From assembly GCA_021324545.1 (NCBI GenBank), contig JAJPIX010000011.1, positions 58,463 through 122,462 of the forward strand: 64,000 bases of DNA, read 5' to 3'. The translations under genes and the position numbers were made by a program. The stretch comes from Alphaproteobacteria bacterium (GTDB lineage: Bacteria; Pseudomonadota; Alphaproteobacteria; Micropepsales; Micropepsaceae). The notes below the pieces were generated by a model. It was given only the letters and a program-made list of their open reading frames with translations. It was not told where the DNA came from and made no database searches. The stretch's first letter is position 1. Every line of letters starts with the position of its first letter. Shown piece by piece: positions 49,458 to 59,245 of this stretch.

Positions 49458-50093
49458 ATGCAAAAATATTGGCTGTTGGTTCTGGCGCTTGGGCTTTCGG
49501 CATGCACACAGTCTGCCGGTGAACCGGCGGATCATTTCACGGATCCCGTTATCGAATCCGCCTATATCCCCCTGTCCGGTTCGGCGTACCTGATCCTGGA
49601 AGGCCACGGCGCGGCCATGACGATCGCCCCGAACGTGGCGGTGACCAACGCGCACAACGACAATCTGGTGGACAAGAAAAAGATCATCGGCCGGTCCGCG
49701 GATTACGACCTTCTGTATTTCCGCACCGACAGGACAGATGTCCCGGCGTCGGCCCCGCCCTTCGTGCACGAAAAGGTGCTGGCCTATGGACAGGGGGTGG
49801 ATGGCTCCCTGCGCGTGGCGCAGGGCGTGGTGAAATGGCTGGATCAAGAGGTAGTGGCGCGCTGTCCCAAATGCCCCGTGCAGCACGCCTTCATTTTCGA
49901 AGGCAACGCCGGACCGGGCTTTTCCGGCGGCCCCGTGGTGGACGCGGCGACCGGCAAACTGGTCGGCATCGTTTTCGGCTTCCGGGATGAAGACAAGGCC
50001 GGCATCGAGAAGCTCATGTATGCCTACGATATGAACCGTGTGATGGTGGAATGGAACAATATCCGTGCACATTCCGCGGCATCCGCGCAATGA
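49458..50093 (+). CDS. Trypsin-like serine protease lipoprotein
   Basis: This is a 211-residue lipoprotein (signal peptide ending LGLSAC, lipid Cys16) with a degenerate-looking but complete trypsin-type triad: His in VAVTNAHND near residue 63, Asp in SADYDLLYF near 81, and Ser in GNAGPGFSGGPVVD near 158. It is small for this fold, and HtrA-type PDZ domains are absent. It should act at the inner face of the outer membrane or the periplasmic side of the inner membrane. It lies upstream of gyrA on the same strand, 107 nt away; its substrate is unknown. Confidence 0.78.
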   Translation: MQKYWLLVLALGLSACTQSAGEPADHFTDPVIESAYIPLSGSAYLILEGHGAAMTIAPNVAVTNAHNDNLVDKKKIIGRSADYDLLYFRTDRTDVPASAPPFVHEKVLAYGQGVDGSLRVAQGVVKWLDQEVVARCPKCPVQHAFIFEGNAGPGFSGGPVVDAATGKLVGIVFGFRDEDKAGIEKLMYAYDMNRVMVEWNNIRAHSAASAQ

Positions 50094-50200
50094 GGCGCAG
50101 GGCCCGAAAGCCATTGTTTTTCTGGCCGAATCGGCGCCGGAAATGCTAGGTTTCTGAGACCTTTTCGGGACCCTGTCCCGCCCCTTTCCGAGGACCGTTT

Positions 50201-52921
50201 TTGAGCGACAAGCCTGCCGAAATGACCCCGCCGCCGGGCGGCGGAAACATCAATCCGATCGCCATCGAGGAGGAGCTCAAACGCTCCTATCTCGACTATG
50301 CGATGAGCGTGATCGTCTCGCGCGCGCTGCCCGACGCGCGCGACGGGCTGAAGCCCGTGCACCGGCGCATCCTTTATTCGATGCACGAAAACGGCAACGA
50401 CTGGAACAAGCCTTATCGCAAATCCGCCCGCATCGTAGGCGACGTGATCGGCAAATATCACCCCCATGGCGACCAGGCGGTTTATGACGCGCTGGTGCGC
50501 ATGGCGCAGGATTTTTCCATGCGCGCCCCGCTGGTGGACGGCCAGGGCAATTTCGGCTCGGTGGACGGCGATGAACCGGCGGCCATGCGCTACACCGAAG
50601 TGCGGCGGTCCAAGATCGCGCACGCGCTGACCGAAGATATCGACAAGGACACGGTTGACTTCCAGGACAATTATGACGGCAGCGAGCGGGAACCTGTCGT
50701 TCTGCCGGCCCGTTTCCCCAATCTCCTGGTCAATGGCGCAAGCGGCATCGCCGTCGGCATGGCGACCAATGTGCCGCCGCACAATCTGGGCGAAGTGATC
50801 GACGCGTGCCTGGCCTACATCGAAGACCCGTCGATCAACCTGGAGCGGCTGACCGAGATCGTGCCGGGACCGGATTTTCCCACCCGCGGCATCATCATCG
50901 GCAAGCAGGCGGCGCGCGGCGCGCTGGCCCGCGGGCGCGGCAGCATCCTGATGCGCGCGCGCTGCCATGTGGAGGAAATCCGCAAGGACCGCGAAGCCAT
51001 CATCGTGACCGAGCTTCCCTATCAGGTGAACAAGGCCAAGCTCCAGGAAAAGATCGGCGAGATGGTGCGCGACAAGCGCATCGAGGGCATTTCCGACGTG
51101 CGCGACGAAAGCGACCGCCACGGCATGCGCGTGGTGATCGAACTGAAGCGGGACGCCTCGTCCGAAGTGGTGCTCAACCAGCTTTACCGGTTTTCCGAGC
51201 TGCAGACGACGTTCGGCGTGAACATGCTGGCCATCAACGGCGGCCGCCCGCAGCAGATGAATCTGAAAGAGCTGATCGCCACATTCGTCACCTTCCGCGA
51301 AGACGTCGTGACCCGGCGCACGCGCTTCGAGCTCGGCAAGGCGCGCGAGCGCGGCCATGTGCTTGTCGGCCTTGCCGTTGCGGTGGCCAACATCGATGCG
51401 GTGATCCAGCTGATCCGCAAGGCGCCGGACACCGCCGCCGCCAAGGAACAGCTGATGGCGCGCGCCTGGCCCGCAAAGGACGTGGCGCCGCTGGTGGCGC
51501 TGATCGCCGATCCGCGCCACAGGATGGAAGACGACGGCACCATCAGGCTTTCGGAAGAACAGGCCAAGGCCATTCTGGAAATCCGGCTGGCGCGGCTGAC
51601 CGCGCTTGGCCGCGACGAGCTGGCCGACGAGGTGAAAAAGCTGGCGGAGGCGATCGCCGATTATCTGGACATCCTGCGCTCGCGGGGGCGGGTGCTGTCG
51701 ATCGTGAAAAAGGAACTGGCGGAAATCAGGAGTGAATTCGCCACGCCGCGCCTGACCGAGCTTGTGGATGCCGAGGTCGAGATCGAGGACGAAGCGCTGA
51801 TCGAGCGCGAGGACATGGCGATTACCGTGACGCATGCCGGCTACATCAAGCGCGTGCCGCTGGACGAATACCGCGTGCAGGGCCGCGGCGGAAAAGGCCG
51901 CATCGGCATGGTGACGCGCGAGGAAGATTTCGTCACCTCCATCTTCGTGGCCAACACGCATGCCCCGCTGGTGTTCTTTTCCTCCACCGGCATGGCCTAC
52001 AAGCTGAAGGTGTGGAAGCTGCCGGAATCGCGCATCGCCGGAAAGGGCAAGGCGATGGTGAACCTTCTGCCGCTGTCGGAAGGCGAGCGCATCACCACGA
52101 TTCTGCCGCTGCCGGAAGACGAATCGCAGTGGGAAAAGCTGCACGTGGTATTCGCCACCAAGTCGGGCGATGTGCGGCGCAACGAGCTTTCCGATTTCGT
52201 GAACATCAACCGCAACGGCAAGATCGCCATGAAGCTTTCGCCCGGCGACGGAATCGTGGGCGTGCAGATCTGCACCGAGAAGGACGACGTGTTTCTGACC
52301 ACGCGGGCCGGCAAATGCATCCGCTTCGCGGTGACGGACGTGCGCGTGTTCAAGGGCCGCGATTCCACGGGCGTGCGCGGCATCAAGCTGGCGGCGGGCG
52401 ACGAAGTCGTGAGCCTTTCGCTGCTCGGCCACACCGACGCCACAACCGCCGAGGCGCGCGCCTATCTGAAGCAGGCGAGCGCGGCGCGAAGAGCCTCCGG
52501 CCTTGAAGGCGAGGCGCAGGACGAAGTGGCCGACGACGCCGAGGAGACCACGGAGGAAGCAACCCTTTCGCCCGAGCGCTATGCCGAACTTGGCGCGAAG
52601 GAGCAGTTCGTGCTGGCGGTCTCCGAGCAGGGCTTCGGCAAGCGCACGAGCTCCTACGAATATCGCCTCACCGGCCGCGGCGGATCGGGCATCGTGGCGA
52701 TGGACATGGGCAGGAAAAACAGCGCCATCATTGCCGCCTTTCCGGTGGAGGATTCCGATCACCTGGTGCTGATCAGCGATTCCGGGCAGACCATCCGCGT
52801 GCCGGCCGCGAGCGTGAGCATTCAGCGCCGCGCCTCCGGGGGCGTCACCATCTTCCGCGTGGAACAGGGCGAGCGCGTGGTGGCCGTGGAGCGCGTGGAA
52901 GAAGAGACCGGGGAAGGCTGA
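50201..52921 (+). CDS. gyrA: DNA gyrase subunit A
   Basis: GyrA cuts and rejoins DNA in the gyrase heterotetramer. The 906-residue product starts at a TTG with GAGGA six bases upstream; the next in-frame ATG is at 50222. The winged-helix region carries [19 protein letters not shown]; Gln92 occupies the position of E. coli Ser83 in the quinolone-resistance region. The catalytic Tyr is in AAMRYTEVR. The C-terminal domain has the GyrA box as QGRGGKG (residues 560-566), with Gly replacing the usual Arg/Lys. An acidic insertion ([14 protein letters not shown]) lies near residue 773. Confidence 0.97.
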   Translation: MSDKPAEMTPPPGGGNINPIAIEEELKRSYLDYAMSVIVSRALPDARDGLKPVHRRILYSMHENGNDWNKPYRKSARIVGDVIGKYHPHGDQAVYDALVRMAQDFSMRAPLVDGQGNFGSVDGDEPAAMRYTEVRRSKIAHALTEDIDKDTVDFQDNYDGSEREPVVLPARFPNLLVNGASGIAVGMATNVPPHNLGEVIDACLAYIEDPSINLERLTEIVPGPDFPTRGIIIGKQAARGALARGRGSILMRARCHVEEIRKDREAIIVTELPYQVNKAKLQEKIGEMVRDKRIEGISDVRDESDRHGMRVVIELKRDASSEVVLNQLYRFSELQTTFGVNMLAINGGRPQQMNLKELIATFVTFREDVVTRRTRFELGKARERGHVLVGLAVAVANIDAVIQLIRKAPDTAAAKEQLMARAWPAKDVAPLVALIADPRHRMEDDGTIRLSEEQAKAILEIRLARLTALGRDELADEVKKLAEAIADYLDILRSRGRVLSIVKKELAEIRSEFATPRLTELVDAEVEIEDEALIEREDMAITVTHAGYIKRVPLDEYRVQGRGGKGRIGMVTREEDFVTSIFVANTHAPLVFFSSTGMAYKLKVWKLPESRIAGKGKAMVNLLPLSEGERITTILPLPEDESQWEKLHVVFATKSGDVRRNELSDFVNINRNGKIAMKLSPGDGIVGVQICTEKDDVFLTTRAGKCIRFAVTDVRVFKGRDSTGVRGIKLAAGDEVVSLSLLGHTDATTAEARAYLKQASAARRASGLEGEAQDEVADDAEETTEEATLSPERYAELGAKEQFVLAVSEQGFGKRTSSYEYRLTGRGGSGIVAMDMGRKNSAIIAAFPVEDSDHLVLISDSGQTIRVPAASVSIQRRASGGVTIFRVEQGERVVAVERVEEETGEG

Positions 52922-52931
52922 AGAGGGGCAC

Positions 52932-53450
52932 ATGGCAAAAACGCGCGTCGGGCTTTATCCCGGCACCTTTGACCCGCTCACGCACGGGCATCTCGACATC
53001 ATTGCGCGCGCCGTGAAGCTGGTGGACAGGCTTGTGATCGGCGTCTCGACCAATCCGTCGAAATCGCCGCTCTTCACGCTGGAGGAACGTGTGGAAATGG
53101 TGCGCCATGAAACCGCGCCCATGGCCGGCGACGGGCGCGCGGCCATCGACGTGCAGACTTTCGATTCGCTTCTGATGCATTTCGCCGAGAAGGTCGGCGC
53201 GCAGATGATCGTGCGCGGGCTGCGCGCGGTGTCCGACTTCGAATATGAATTCCAGATGGTGGCGATGAACCAGCGCCTGAACCCGGACATCGAGACGGTG
53301 TTCCTGATGGCCGATCCGCGCCACCAGGCGATTGCGTCGCGGCTGGTGAAGGAGATCGGCCTTCTGGGCGGCAATGTTTCGCCCTTCACCACGCCCTATA
53401 TCGCCGAGCGCCTGGTGAAGCGCTGCAACGAAAAGCGAAAGAAACACTGA
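52932..53450 (+). CDS. coaD: Phosphopantetheine adenylyltransferase
   Basis: CoaD makes dephospho-CoA from 4'-phosphopantetheine and ATP, the penultimate step of CoA synthesis. The 172-residue product has the nucleotidyltransferase motif YPGTFDPLTHGHLDI near residue 8 (HxGH) and the segment IVRGLRAVSDFEYEFQMVAM near 95. Its stop shares one base with the next start (TGATG). It follows gyrA by 10 nt, in the standard order. Confidence 0.97.
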   Translation: MAKTRVGLYPGTFDPLTHGHLDIIARAVKLVDRLVIGVSTNPSKSPLFTLEERVEMVRHETAPMAGDGRAAIDVQTFDSLLMHFAEKVGAQMIVRGLRAVSDFEYEFQMVAMNQRLNPDIETVFLMADPRHQAIASRLVKEIGLLGGNVSPFTTPYIAERLVKRCNEKRKKH

Positions 53451-53935
53451 TGGCGCGCGATCCCGAAAACACGATTGTGATGGAGCTGAAGGACGGGCCG
53501 GTCACGATTGCGCTCAGGCCCGATCTTGCGCCCAACCATGTGGCGCGCATCAAGGAACTGGCGCGCGCGGGATTTTACGACGGCGTGCCGTTCCACCGCG
53601 TGATCCCCGGCTTCATGGCGCAGACGGGCGATCCGACGGGAACGGGAACCGGCGGTTCCGAGCTTCCCGACCTGCAGGCGGAATTTTCGGACGCAAGGCA
53701 CAGGCGCGGCACCGTTTCGATGGCGCGGACATCCGACCCGGACAGCGCCAACAGCCAGTTCTTCATCTGCTTTGCGGACGCGCCCTGGCTTGACCGGCAA
53801 TACACGGTGTGGGGCGAGATCGTGGACGGCATGGAGCATGTGGACGCCATCAAGAAAGGCGGCGAGCACAACAATGGCGCGATCTCCGGCGTTCCCGACA
53901 GGATTGTGCGCATGCGCGTCGCTGCAAATCGTTAA
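53450..53935 (+). CDS. Cyclophilin-type peptidyl-prolyl cis-trans isomerase
   Basis: This is a 161-residue cytoplasmic cyclophilin (no signal peptide). Active-site residues are visible: FHRVIPGFMAQTGDPTGTGT (about 44-63), RRGTVSMART and NSQFFICFADAPWLD (about 103-117). It assists protein folding by isomerising X-Pro bonds. It is translationally coupled to coaD. Many alphaproteobacteria have a second, exported copy next to it; that copy is not here. Confidence 0.94.
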   Translation: MARDPENTIVMELKDGPVTIALRPDLAPNHVARIKELARAGFYDGVPFHRVIPGFMAQTGDPTGTGTGGSELPDLQAEFSDARHRRGTVSMARTSDPDSANSQFFICFADAPWLDRQYTVWGEIVDGMEHVDAIKKGGEHNNGAISGVPDRIVRMRVAANR

Positions 53936-54035
53936 TTTGCTGACGCATTCGGAAACATTAGTTGTCGCAGGCGCGGTTGCCGCGCGCGGGGGCTCCCACT
54001 AGAACGCCAACATCCCTGCAACGTCGGAGCACCGC

Positions 54036-55169
54036 GTGAGTTCACCCATCGCCTTCATCGACCTGCAAGCCCAGCGCCGCCGCCTTGGCGAAAGCCTGAA
54101 CAGGGCGATTGCCGCCGCGGTCGAAAGCGGGCAATGGATCATGGGCCCGCAGGTCGGCGAATTCGAGAAGCGCCTTGCGGAATTCACCGGCGTGAAACAT
54201 GTGGTGGCCTGCGCAAACGGCACCGATGCGCTGATGATCGTGCTGCGCGCCTGGAATATCGGTCCGGGCGATGCCGTGTTCGTGCCGGCTTTCACGTTTG
54301 CGGCAAGCGCCGAGGTTGCGGCGCTGGTGGGCGCGACGCCGGTCTTCGTGGATGTGCTGGAAGACACCTACAACATGGATCCCGCAAGCCTGGAAGCCGC
54401 CATCGCGATGGTGAAGCGCGAAGGCAGGCTGCGTCCGCGCGTGGTGATGCCTGTGGACCTGTTCGGCCAGCCGGCCGATTACGCAAAGATCGGGCCGATC
54501 GTGCGCCGCGAAAAGCTCTTGATGCTGTGCGACGCCGCGCAAGGGTTCGGCGCGCCCTACAACGGCACGCGCGCGGGCGCGATGGGCGATGCGGCGGCCA
54601 CCAGCTTTTTTCCGGCCAAGCCGCTCGGCTGCTATGGCGATGGCGGGGCGAGCTTCACCAACGATGACGGCCTGGCCGAATTGCTGCGCTCGATCCGCAT
54701 TCACGGCCAGGGCGCGGACAAATATGAAAATGTGCGCATCGGCGTGAATTCGCGGCTCGATACCATTCAGGCTGCGATCCTGATCGAAAAACTCAAGGTG
54801 TTTCCGCAAGAAATCGAAATGCGCGAGGCCGTGGCGCGGCGCTACAACGAAAAGCTCGGCCGCTCCAACCGCATCCGCGTGCCGCGCGTGATCGAGGGGG
54901 CGGGCTCGACCTGGGCGCAATACACGATCCAGGTGCCCGACCGCGACAAGCTCGCGGCCGACCTGAAAGCCAGGGGCATACCGACGGCCATCTATTATCC
55001 CACGCCGCTTTCGAAACAGAAGGGCTATGCCCATTTTCCGGGCGCGGAGACACCGGTGAGCGAACGAATCTCAAAGCACGTGATCAGCCTGCCCATGCAC
55101 CCCGATCTGGACGAAGCCACGCAGGATCGCATCGTGGATGCCGTGCTGGAGAGCGTTGGCAGCGCCTGA
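54036..55169 (+). CDS. DegT/DnrJ/EryC1/StrS-family PLP aminotransferase
   Basis: This 377-residue PLP enzyme of the nucleotide-sugar aminotransferase family starts [20 protein letters not shown] and has [17 protein letters not shown] (about 49-65) and [16 protein letters not shown]. The PLP lysine is in [16 protein letters not shown] near residue 190. Such enzymes place an amino group on keto-sugars for O-antigen or other glycans, but no sugar-biosynthesis gene is nearby. Translation starts at a GTG with CGGAG upstream. It is inserted between the cyclophilin and queA. Confidence 0.88.
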   Translation: MSSPIAFIDLQAQRRRLGESLNRAIAAAVESGQWIMGPQVGEFEKRLAEFTGVKHVVACANGTDALMIVLRAWNIGPGDAVFVPAFTFAASAEVAALVGATPVFVDVLEDTYNMDPASLEAAIAMVKREGRLRPRVVMPVDLFGQPADYAKIGPIVRREKLLMLCDAAQGFGAPYNGTRAGAMGDAAATSFFPAKPLGCYGDGGASFTNDDGLAELLRSIRIHGQGADKYENVRIGVNSRLDTIQAAILIEKLKVFPQEIEMREAVARRYNEKLGRSNRIRVPRVIEGAGSTWAQYTIQVPDRDKLAADLKARGIPTAIYYPTPLSKQKGYAHFPGAETPVSERISKHVISLPMHPDLDEATQDRIVDAVLESVGSA

Positions 55170-55191
55170 GCCGGCGCTAGTATCCTGCGCG

Positions 55192-56253
55192 ATGGATGTT
55201 TCCCTTTTCGACTTCGAGCTGCCCGACGAGCGGATTGCGCTGAGGCCCGCATCTCCGCGCGACAGCGCGCGCATGCTGGTCGTCCATGCAGACGGAAGCC
55301 TGGAGCATGCCCATGTGCGGGATCTCCCCGCGTTTCTGAAATCGGGCGATGCGCTGGTGGTGAACGATACCAGGGTGATTCCGGCCAGGCTCGCCGGGCG
55401 GCGCGCGCCCAGGCCCGGCGTTGCGGGAGACGGCCCGAAAATCGAGGTGATGCTGCACAAGCGCGTGGCGCCGGACCGCTTTCTTGCCTTTGCGCGCCCG
55501 GCGCGGAAACTGGGCGAAGGCGACCGGCTGCATCTGGGAAAAACCCTGCAGGCGACCGTGATGCGCCGCGGCGACGGCGGCGAGATCGCCGTGGAATTTG
55601 CGCTTTCCGGCGCGGCGCTGGATCAGGCCATCGCGCGCGAAGGGGAAATGCCGCTGCCGCCTTACATTGCGGGCAAGCGCAGGCCCGACGCGAAAGACCG
55701 CAGCGATTATCAGACGACTTATGCAAAACGCGAAGGTTCGGTCGCCGCGCCGACCGCCGGGCTGCACTTCACGCCGGAGCTGTTTGCGCGGCTGACGGAT
55801 GCGGGCGTAACACGGGAGACCGTGACGCTGCACGTGGGCGCAGGAACATTCCTGCCGGTCAGCGCAAGCGACACCACCGGACACAGGATGCATTCCGAAT
55901 GGGCAAGCCTTGACGGGAAAACGGCCGCGCGGCTCAACGAGGCGCGCGCGAAAGGCGGGCGCATCGCGGCCGTGGGCACAACCTCCCTGCGCACGCTGGA
56001 AAGTGCCGCGGACGACGCAGGCCGCATTCACGCCTTCGAGGGCGAGACGGACATCTTCATCACGCCCGGTTACCGCTTCCGGACGGCGCAGCTGCTGCTG
56101 ACCAATTTTCACCTGCCGCGCTCAACCCTTTTCATGCTGGTCTGCGCCTTCAGCGGGCTTGAAACCATGAAGCGCGCCTATGCCGAAGCCATCGCGAAGG
56201 ATTATCGCTTCTATTCCTATGGCGACGCCTGTCTGCTATTCCGGCCGCGATGA
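55192..56253 (+). CDS. queA: S-adenosylmethionine:tRNA ribosyltransferase-isomerase QueA
   Basis: QueA adds the ribosyl moiety of SAM to preQ1 in tRNA, forming epoxyqueuosine. The 353-residue product begins [20 protein letters not shown] and contains [22 protein letters not shown] near 60, [17 protein letters not shown] near 186 and [16 protein letters not shown] near 307. I used the ATG at 55192, 22 nt after the aminotransferase stop. It overlaps tgt by 4 nt (ATGA), matching the common queA-tgt operon. Confidence 0.97.
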   Translation: MDVSLFDFELPDERIALRPASPRDSARMLVVHADGSLEHAHVRDLPAFLKSGDALVVNDTRVIPARLAGRRAPRPGVAGDGPKIEVMLHKRVAPDRFLAFARPARKLGEGDRLHLGKTLQATVMRRGDGGEIAVEFALSGAALDQAIAREGEMPLPPYIAGKRRPDAKDRSDYQTTYAKREGSVAAPTAGLHFTPELFARLTDAGVTRETVTLHVGAGTFLPVSASDTTGHRMHSEWASLDGKTAARLNEARAKGGRIAAVGTTSLRTLESAADDAGRIHAFEGETDIFITPGYRFRTAQLLLTNFHLPRSTLFMLVCAFSGLETMKRAYAEAIAKDYRFYSYGDACLLFRPR

Positions 56254-57371
56254 GCCTTGCCTTCGACATCGGAGCGACGGATGGCGCCGCGCGCACCGGC
56301 GTGATCCGCACGCCGCGCGGCGACATTCGCACGCCTGCCTTCATGCCGCTCGGCACGGCGGGCAGCGTGAAGGCGATGCTGCCGGAAAGCGTGCGCGAAA
56401 CCGGCGCCGACATCATCCTGGGCAACACCTATCACCTGATGCTCAGGCCCGGCGCAGAACGCGTGGCCAGGCTTGGCGGCCTGCACAAGTTCATGCACTG
56501 GGAGCGGCCGATCCTGACCGACAGCGGCGGCTATCAGGTGATGTCGCTGTCGGACCTGCGCAAGATCACCGAAGAGGGCGTGACCTTCCGCTCGCATATT
56601 GACGGCAGCGAACATTTCCTTTCGCCGGAGCGTGCGATGGAAATTCAGCGGCTGCTCGGTTCCGACATCCAGATGGTGCTGGACGAATGTCCGGCCTATC
56701 CCGCGGCGGAAGGCGACATCGAAAAATCGCTTTCGCTGTCCATGCGCTGGGCGAAGCGTTCGAAAGCCGCCTTTGGCGGCCAGCCGGGACGCGCCTGCTT
56801 CGGCATCGTACAGGGTGGGACCTTTGCGCATCTGCGCAGGCGTTCGGCCGAAGACCTGCTGGCGATCGGGTTTGACGGCTATGCGGTGGGCGGGCTCGCG
56901 GTGGGCGAAAGCCAGGACGCGATGTTCGACACGCTCGCGGCCACAACACCGCACATGCCGCAAGACAGGCCGCGCTATCTGATGGGCGTGGGCAAGCCCG
57001 ACGACATTGCCGGCGCGGTGCTGCGCGGCATCGACATGTTCGATTGCGTGCTGCCCACGCGCTCGGGCCGCAACGGGCAGGCCTTCACGCGACAGGGCGC
57101 GCTCAACCTGCGCAACGCGCGCTTTGCCGAAGACCCGGAGCCGCTCGACGCCCGGTGCCGCTGCCCCGCCTGCACGCATTATTCGCGCGCCTATCTGCAC
57201 CATGTGGTCAAGGCGGGCGAAATCATCGCCGCCATGCTGCTGACCTGGCACAACCTCACCTACTATCAGGACCTGATGGCGGACCTGCGCGCAGCAATCG
57301 CGGCCGGACGGACGGCGGCCGTTGCGGCCGGCATCGCGGCAGCCTATGCCCGCGAGACCGCAGGGAACTGA
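56250..57371 (+). CDS. tgt: Queuine tRNA-ribosyltransferase
   Basis: Tgt exchanges the guanine at position 34 of tRNAs with GUN anticodons for preQ1. The 373-residue protein has the catalytic Asp segments [18 protein letters not shown] (about 90-107) and [18 protein letters not shown] (about 265-282). The zinc site is [20 protein letters not shown] (C-x-C-x2-C and His) near 305. It directly precedes queuosine-independent tRNA-Lys and its own coupling to queA explains co-expression. Confidence 0.97.
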   Translation: MSLAFDIGATDGAARTGVIRTPRGDIRTPAFMPLGTAGSVKAMLPESVRETGADIILGNTYHLMLRPGAERVARLGGLHKFMHWERPILTDSGGYQVMSLSDLRKITEEGVTFRSHIDGSEHFLSPERAMEIQRLLGSDIQMVLDECPAYPAAEGDIEKSLSLSMRWAKRSKAAFGGQPGRACFGIVQGGTFAHLRRRSAEDLLAIGFDGYAVGGLAVGESQDAMFDTLAATTPHMPQDRPRYLMGVGKPDDIAGAVLRGIDMFDCVLPTRSGRNGQAFTRQGALNLRNARFAEDPEPLDARCRCPACTHYSRAYLHHVVKAGEIIAAMLLTWHNLTYYQDLMADLRAAIAAGRTAAVAAGIAAAYARETAGN

Positions 57372-57390
57372 TCATTGCGCGGGGCCTTTG

Positions 57391-57419
57391 TTGACCTGGT
57401 GGGGTGCTGTCCCTATGGT
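57391..57419 (+). promoter_or_regulatory. Predicted promoter of tRNA-Lys
   Basis: TTGACC (57391-57396), a 17-nt spacer and TATGGT (57414-57419) lie upstream of the tRNA gene; transcription would start about 57426, six bases before the mature 5' end. The close match to consensus is typical of tRNA promoters. Confidence 0.65.
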
Positions 57420-57431
57420 CCGCCCGCTTTC

Positions 57432-57506
57432 GAGCCCGTAGCTCAGTGGTAGAGCATCTGACTTTTAATCAGAGGGTCGATGGTTCAATCCCATCCGGGC
57501 TCGCCA
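57432..57506 (+). tRNA. tRNA-Lys (anticodon UUU)
   Basis: A full cloverleaf can be drawn: acceptor stem GAGCCCG paired with CGGGCTC, D arm GCTC-AGTGGTA-GAGC, anticodon arm TCTGA-CTTTTAA-TCAGA with anticodon TTT, T arm GATGG-TTCAATC-CCATC, discriminator G and an encoded CCA (57504-57506). The 75-nt gene stands alone between tgt and the glutamine-synthetase homologue. Confidence 0.97.
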
Positions 57507-57516
57507 ATTCCGGCTT

Positions 57517-58917
57517 CTAGAGATACCAGGCGTATTCCGCGGCGGTGATGATGCGGCGGAAGCGCTGTGTTTCGATGCGTTTTGTCTCGCGATAGAGCGC
57601 CAGCGTCTGCTCGCCGAGATAATGCGGCAGCACCTTCGCCTGCTCGAGCCGCGCGAGCGCATCTTCAATCGCAAACGGCAGCGACAGATCGGGATCGCGC
57701 GAGACGTTTCCTTCCGCCGGCGCGCCGGGATCGAGCGTGTGCGTCACGCCATGATGCACGCCGGCCAGAACGGCCGCCAGCGCGAAATAGGGATTGGCGT
57801 CGGCGCCCGCCACGCGATGCTCCACGCGGCGCGCTTCGCCGGGCCCGACGGGAATGCGCAGCCCGGCCGAGCGATTGTTCACGCCCCAGCGGCGGTTGAC
57901 GGGCGCAAACATGTCCGGCTGAAACCGGCGATAGGAATTCACCGAGGGCGCAAACAGGGCCATCGACTCCGCCATCAGCGCCTGCAGCCCGCCGATGGCA
58001 TGGCGAAGCATTTCGGATCCCGCCTGGCTTCCGTCATCGAAAACATTCCGGCCGTTCGCGTCCACAAGGCTCAGGTGGATGTGCAGGCCCGTGCCCGCGC
58101 GGTCGGCATAAGGCTTGGCCATGAAGGTGGCTTCGAATCCGCAGGCGCGCGCGGCGGCCTTGACGATCTGCTTGAGAAAAATCGCGTGGTCGGCGGCTGC
58201 GCGCGCGTCATTCTGATGCCTGAGATTCGCCTCGAACTGGCCGGGCGCATATTCCTTGCTGGCGGCGCTTACCGGCACGCCCTGCGCCCGGGCGGCCTTG
58301 TCGAGCGTGGCGAGAAATTCGCGGTAGCGGTCCAGATCGTCGATGCCATAGACGGATGCAATGCTTTCGCGCGCGCCCGACCGCGGATCGAGCGGCGGCT
58401 GCGGCAGACCTTCGACCGTGCGCTCGGGATCGATGAGATAGAATTCAAGCTCCAGCGCGCAGACCGGCGTCAGTTTCAGCGCGCCGAATTTTTCCAGCGT
58501 GCGTTCCAGCGCCGCGCGCGGTTCGGCCGGATCGGGCACGCCGGCATTGTCGCGCAGGGTCATCAGCATCTGCGCGCGTGGCGCGCCTTCGTCCCACACG
58601 GTCGAAAGCGTGCCCGGAATGGGCCAGGCCGTGCCGTCGGGATCGCCGTCGCCGAAGCCCCGGCCGAACGGGTTGGCCATCTCGCCATGCACATCCATCA
58701 GATAGACGGAATGCGGAAGCTGCATGCCGGATTCGAACAGCTTGCCCGCTTCGGCGACCGGCATGCGCTTGCCGCGCAGAACGCCGTTCAGATCGGTCAC
58801 CACCGCGTCAACATGCTGGAGATCGGGGCGCGATTTCCTGAGCGCATCGAATTCACGCTTTGCGGCAGCGACAAACGCGGGCGGCGCAAAGCCGGAGGGT
58901 CTTTCAGGCTTGTTCAT
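57517..58917 (-). CDS. Glutamine synthetase family protein (PuuA-like gamma-glutamyl ligase)
   Basis: This 466-residue protein has the glutamine-synthetase fold, closest in pattern to gamma-glutamylpolyamine synthetase (PuuA) and related ligases. The segments VDAVVTDLNGVLRGKRMPV (about 36-54), ALELEFYLIDP near 155 (metal Glu residues), GLHIHLSLVD near 280 and ADANPYFALAAVLAGVHHG near 385 are the usual markers. Such enzymes attach glutamate to an amine so that it can be oxidised. It lies 64 nt downstream of the 87-residue protein gene and is probably the last gene of the flavoprotein operon. Confidence 0.85.
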   Translation of the reverse strand: MNKPERPSGFAPPAFVAAAKREFDALRKSRPDLQHVDAVVTDLNGVLRGKRMPVAEAGKLFESGMQLPHSVYLMDVHGEMANPFGRGFGDGDPDGTAWPIPGTLSTVWDEGAPRAQMLMTLRDNAGVPDPAEPRAALERTLEKFGALKLTPVCALELEFYLIDPERTVEGLPQPPLDPRSGARESIASVYGIDDLDRYREFLATLDKAARAQGVPVSAASKEYAPGQFEANLRHQNDARAAADHAIFLKQIVKAAARACGFEATFMAKPYADRAGTGLHIHLSLVDANGRNVFDDGSQAGSEMLRHAIGGLQALMAESMALFAPSVNSYRRFQPDMFAPVNRRWGVNNRSAGLRIPVGPGEARRVEHRVAGADANPYFALAAVLAGVHHGVTHTLDPGAPAEGNVSRDPDLSLPFAIEDALARLEQAKVLPHYLGEQTLALYRETKRIETQRFRRIITAAEYAWYL

Positions 58918-58981
58918 GCTGGAACCGGTGGATTGACGGCTTATTCTAAAGAAGCGGTGTCGGCGCGAAAAGCCCCGCGCG

Positions 58982-59245
58982 TTAACGTTTTCCCCTGCCG
59001 AGAACGGCGTCGATTTTCCTGAGAAGAATCGCCTGTTGCGCGGATGTCGAGGCGGGCAGCCGCACGAAATCGCCGGCCAGTCTCACGTCGGCAAAGAGCT
59101 GCGCGCCATCTTCGTGAAAATGCAGAAAGGCGCGGCTGCCGCGATAAAATATGCCGCGCGATTTTTCGCTCAGTCCGCTCCGCCTGCGCAGCTGCCCGAG
59201 CAGCCGTTCAAGGGCATCGAGCGCGTCGGGGCCGGCGTGCTTCAT
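58982..59245 (-). CDS. 87-residue conserved-looking protein of unknown function
   Basis: The start at 59245 overlaps the stop of the GcvT-like gene (ATGA, 59242-59245). The product begins MKHAGPDALDALERLLGQL and has a compact core RGIFYRGSRAFLHFHEDGA (about 30-48), then LFADVRLAGDFVRLPAS and a terminal helix. The alternation of Phe, His and Val with acidic turns suggests a small alpha/beta fold, distantly like the DUF5519/luciferase-domain type; I do not assign a function. There is no signal peptide or membrane helix. Being translated within the operon suggests an accessory role. Confidence 0.75.
   Translation of the reverse strand: MKHAGPDALDALERLLGQLRRRSGLSEKSRGIFYRGSRAFLHFHEDGAQLFADVRLAGDFVRLPASTSAQQAILLRKIDAVLGRGKR

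Noticed and set aside
50024..52933. A 969-codon open frame on the minus strand opposite gyrA
   Set aside because: It is an antisense shadow of gyrA; its composition is dominated by His, Arg and Ala and it matches no family.
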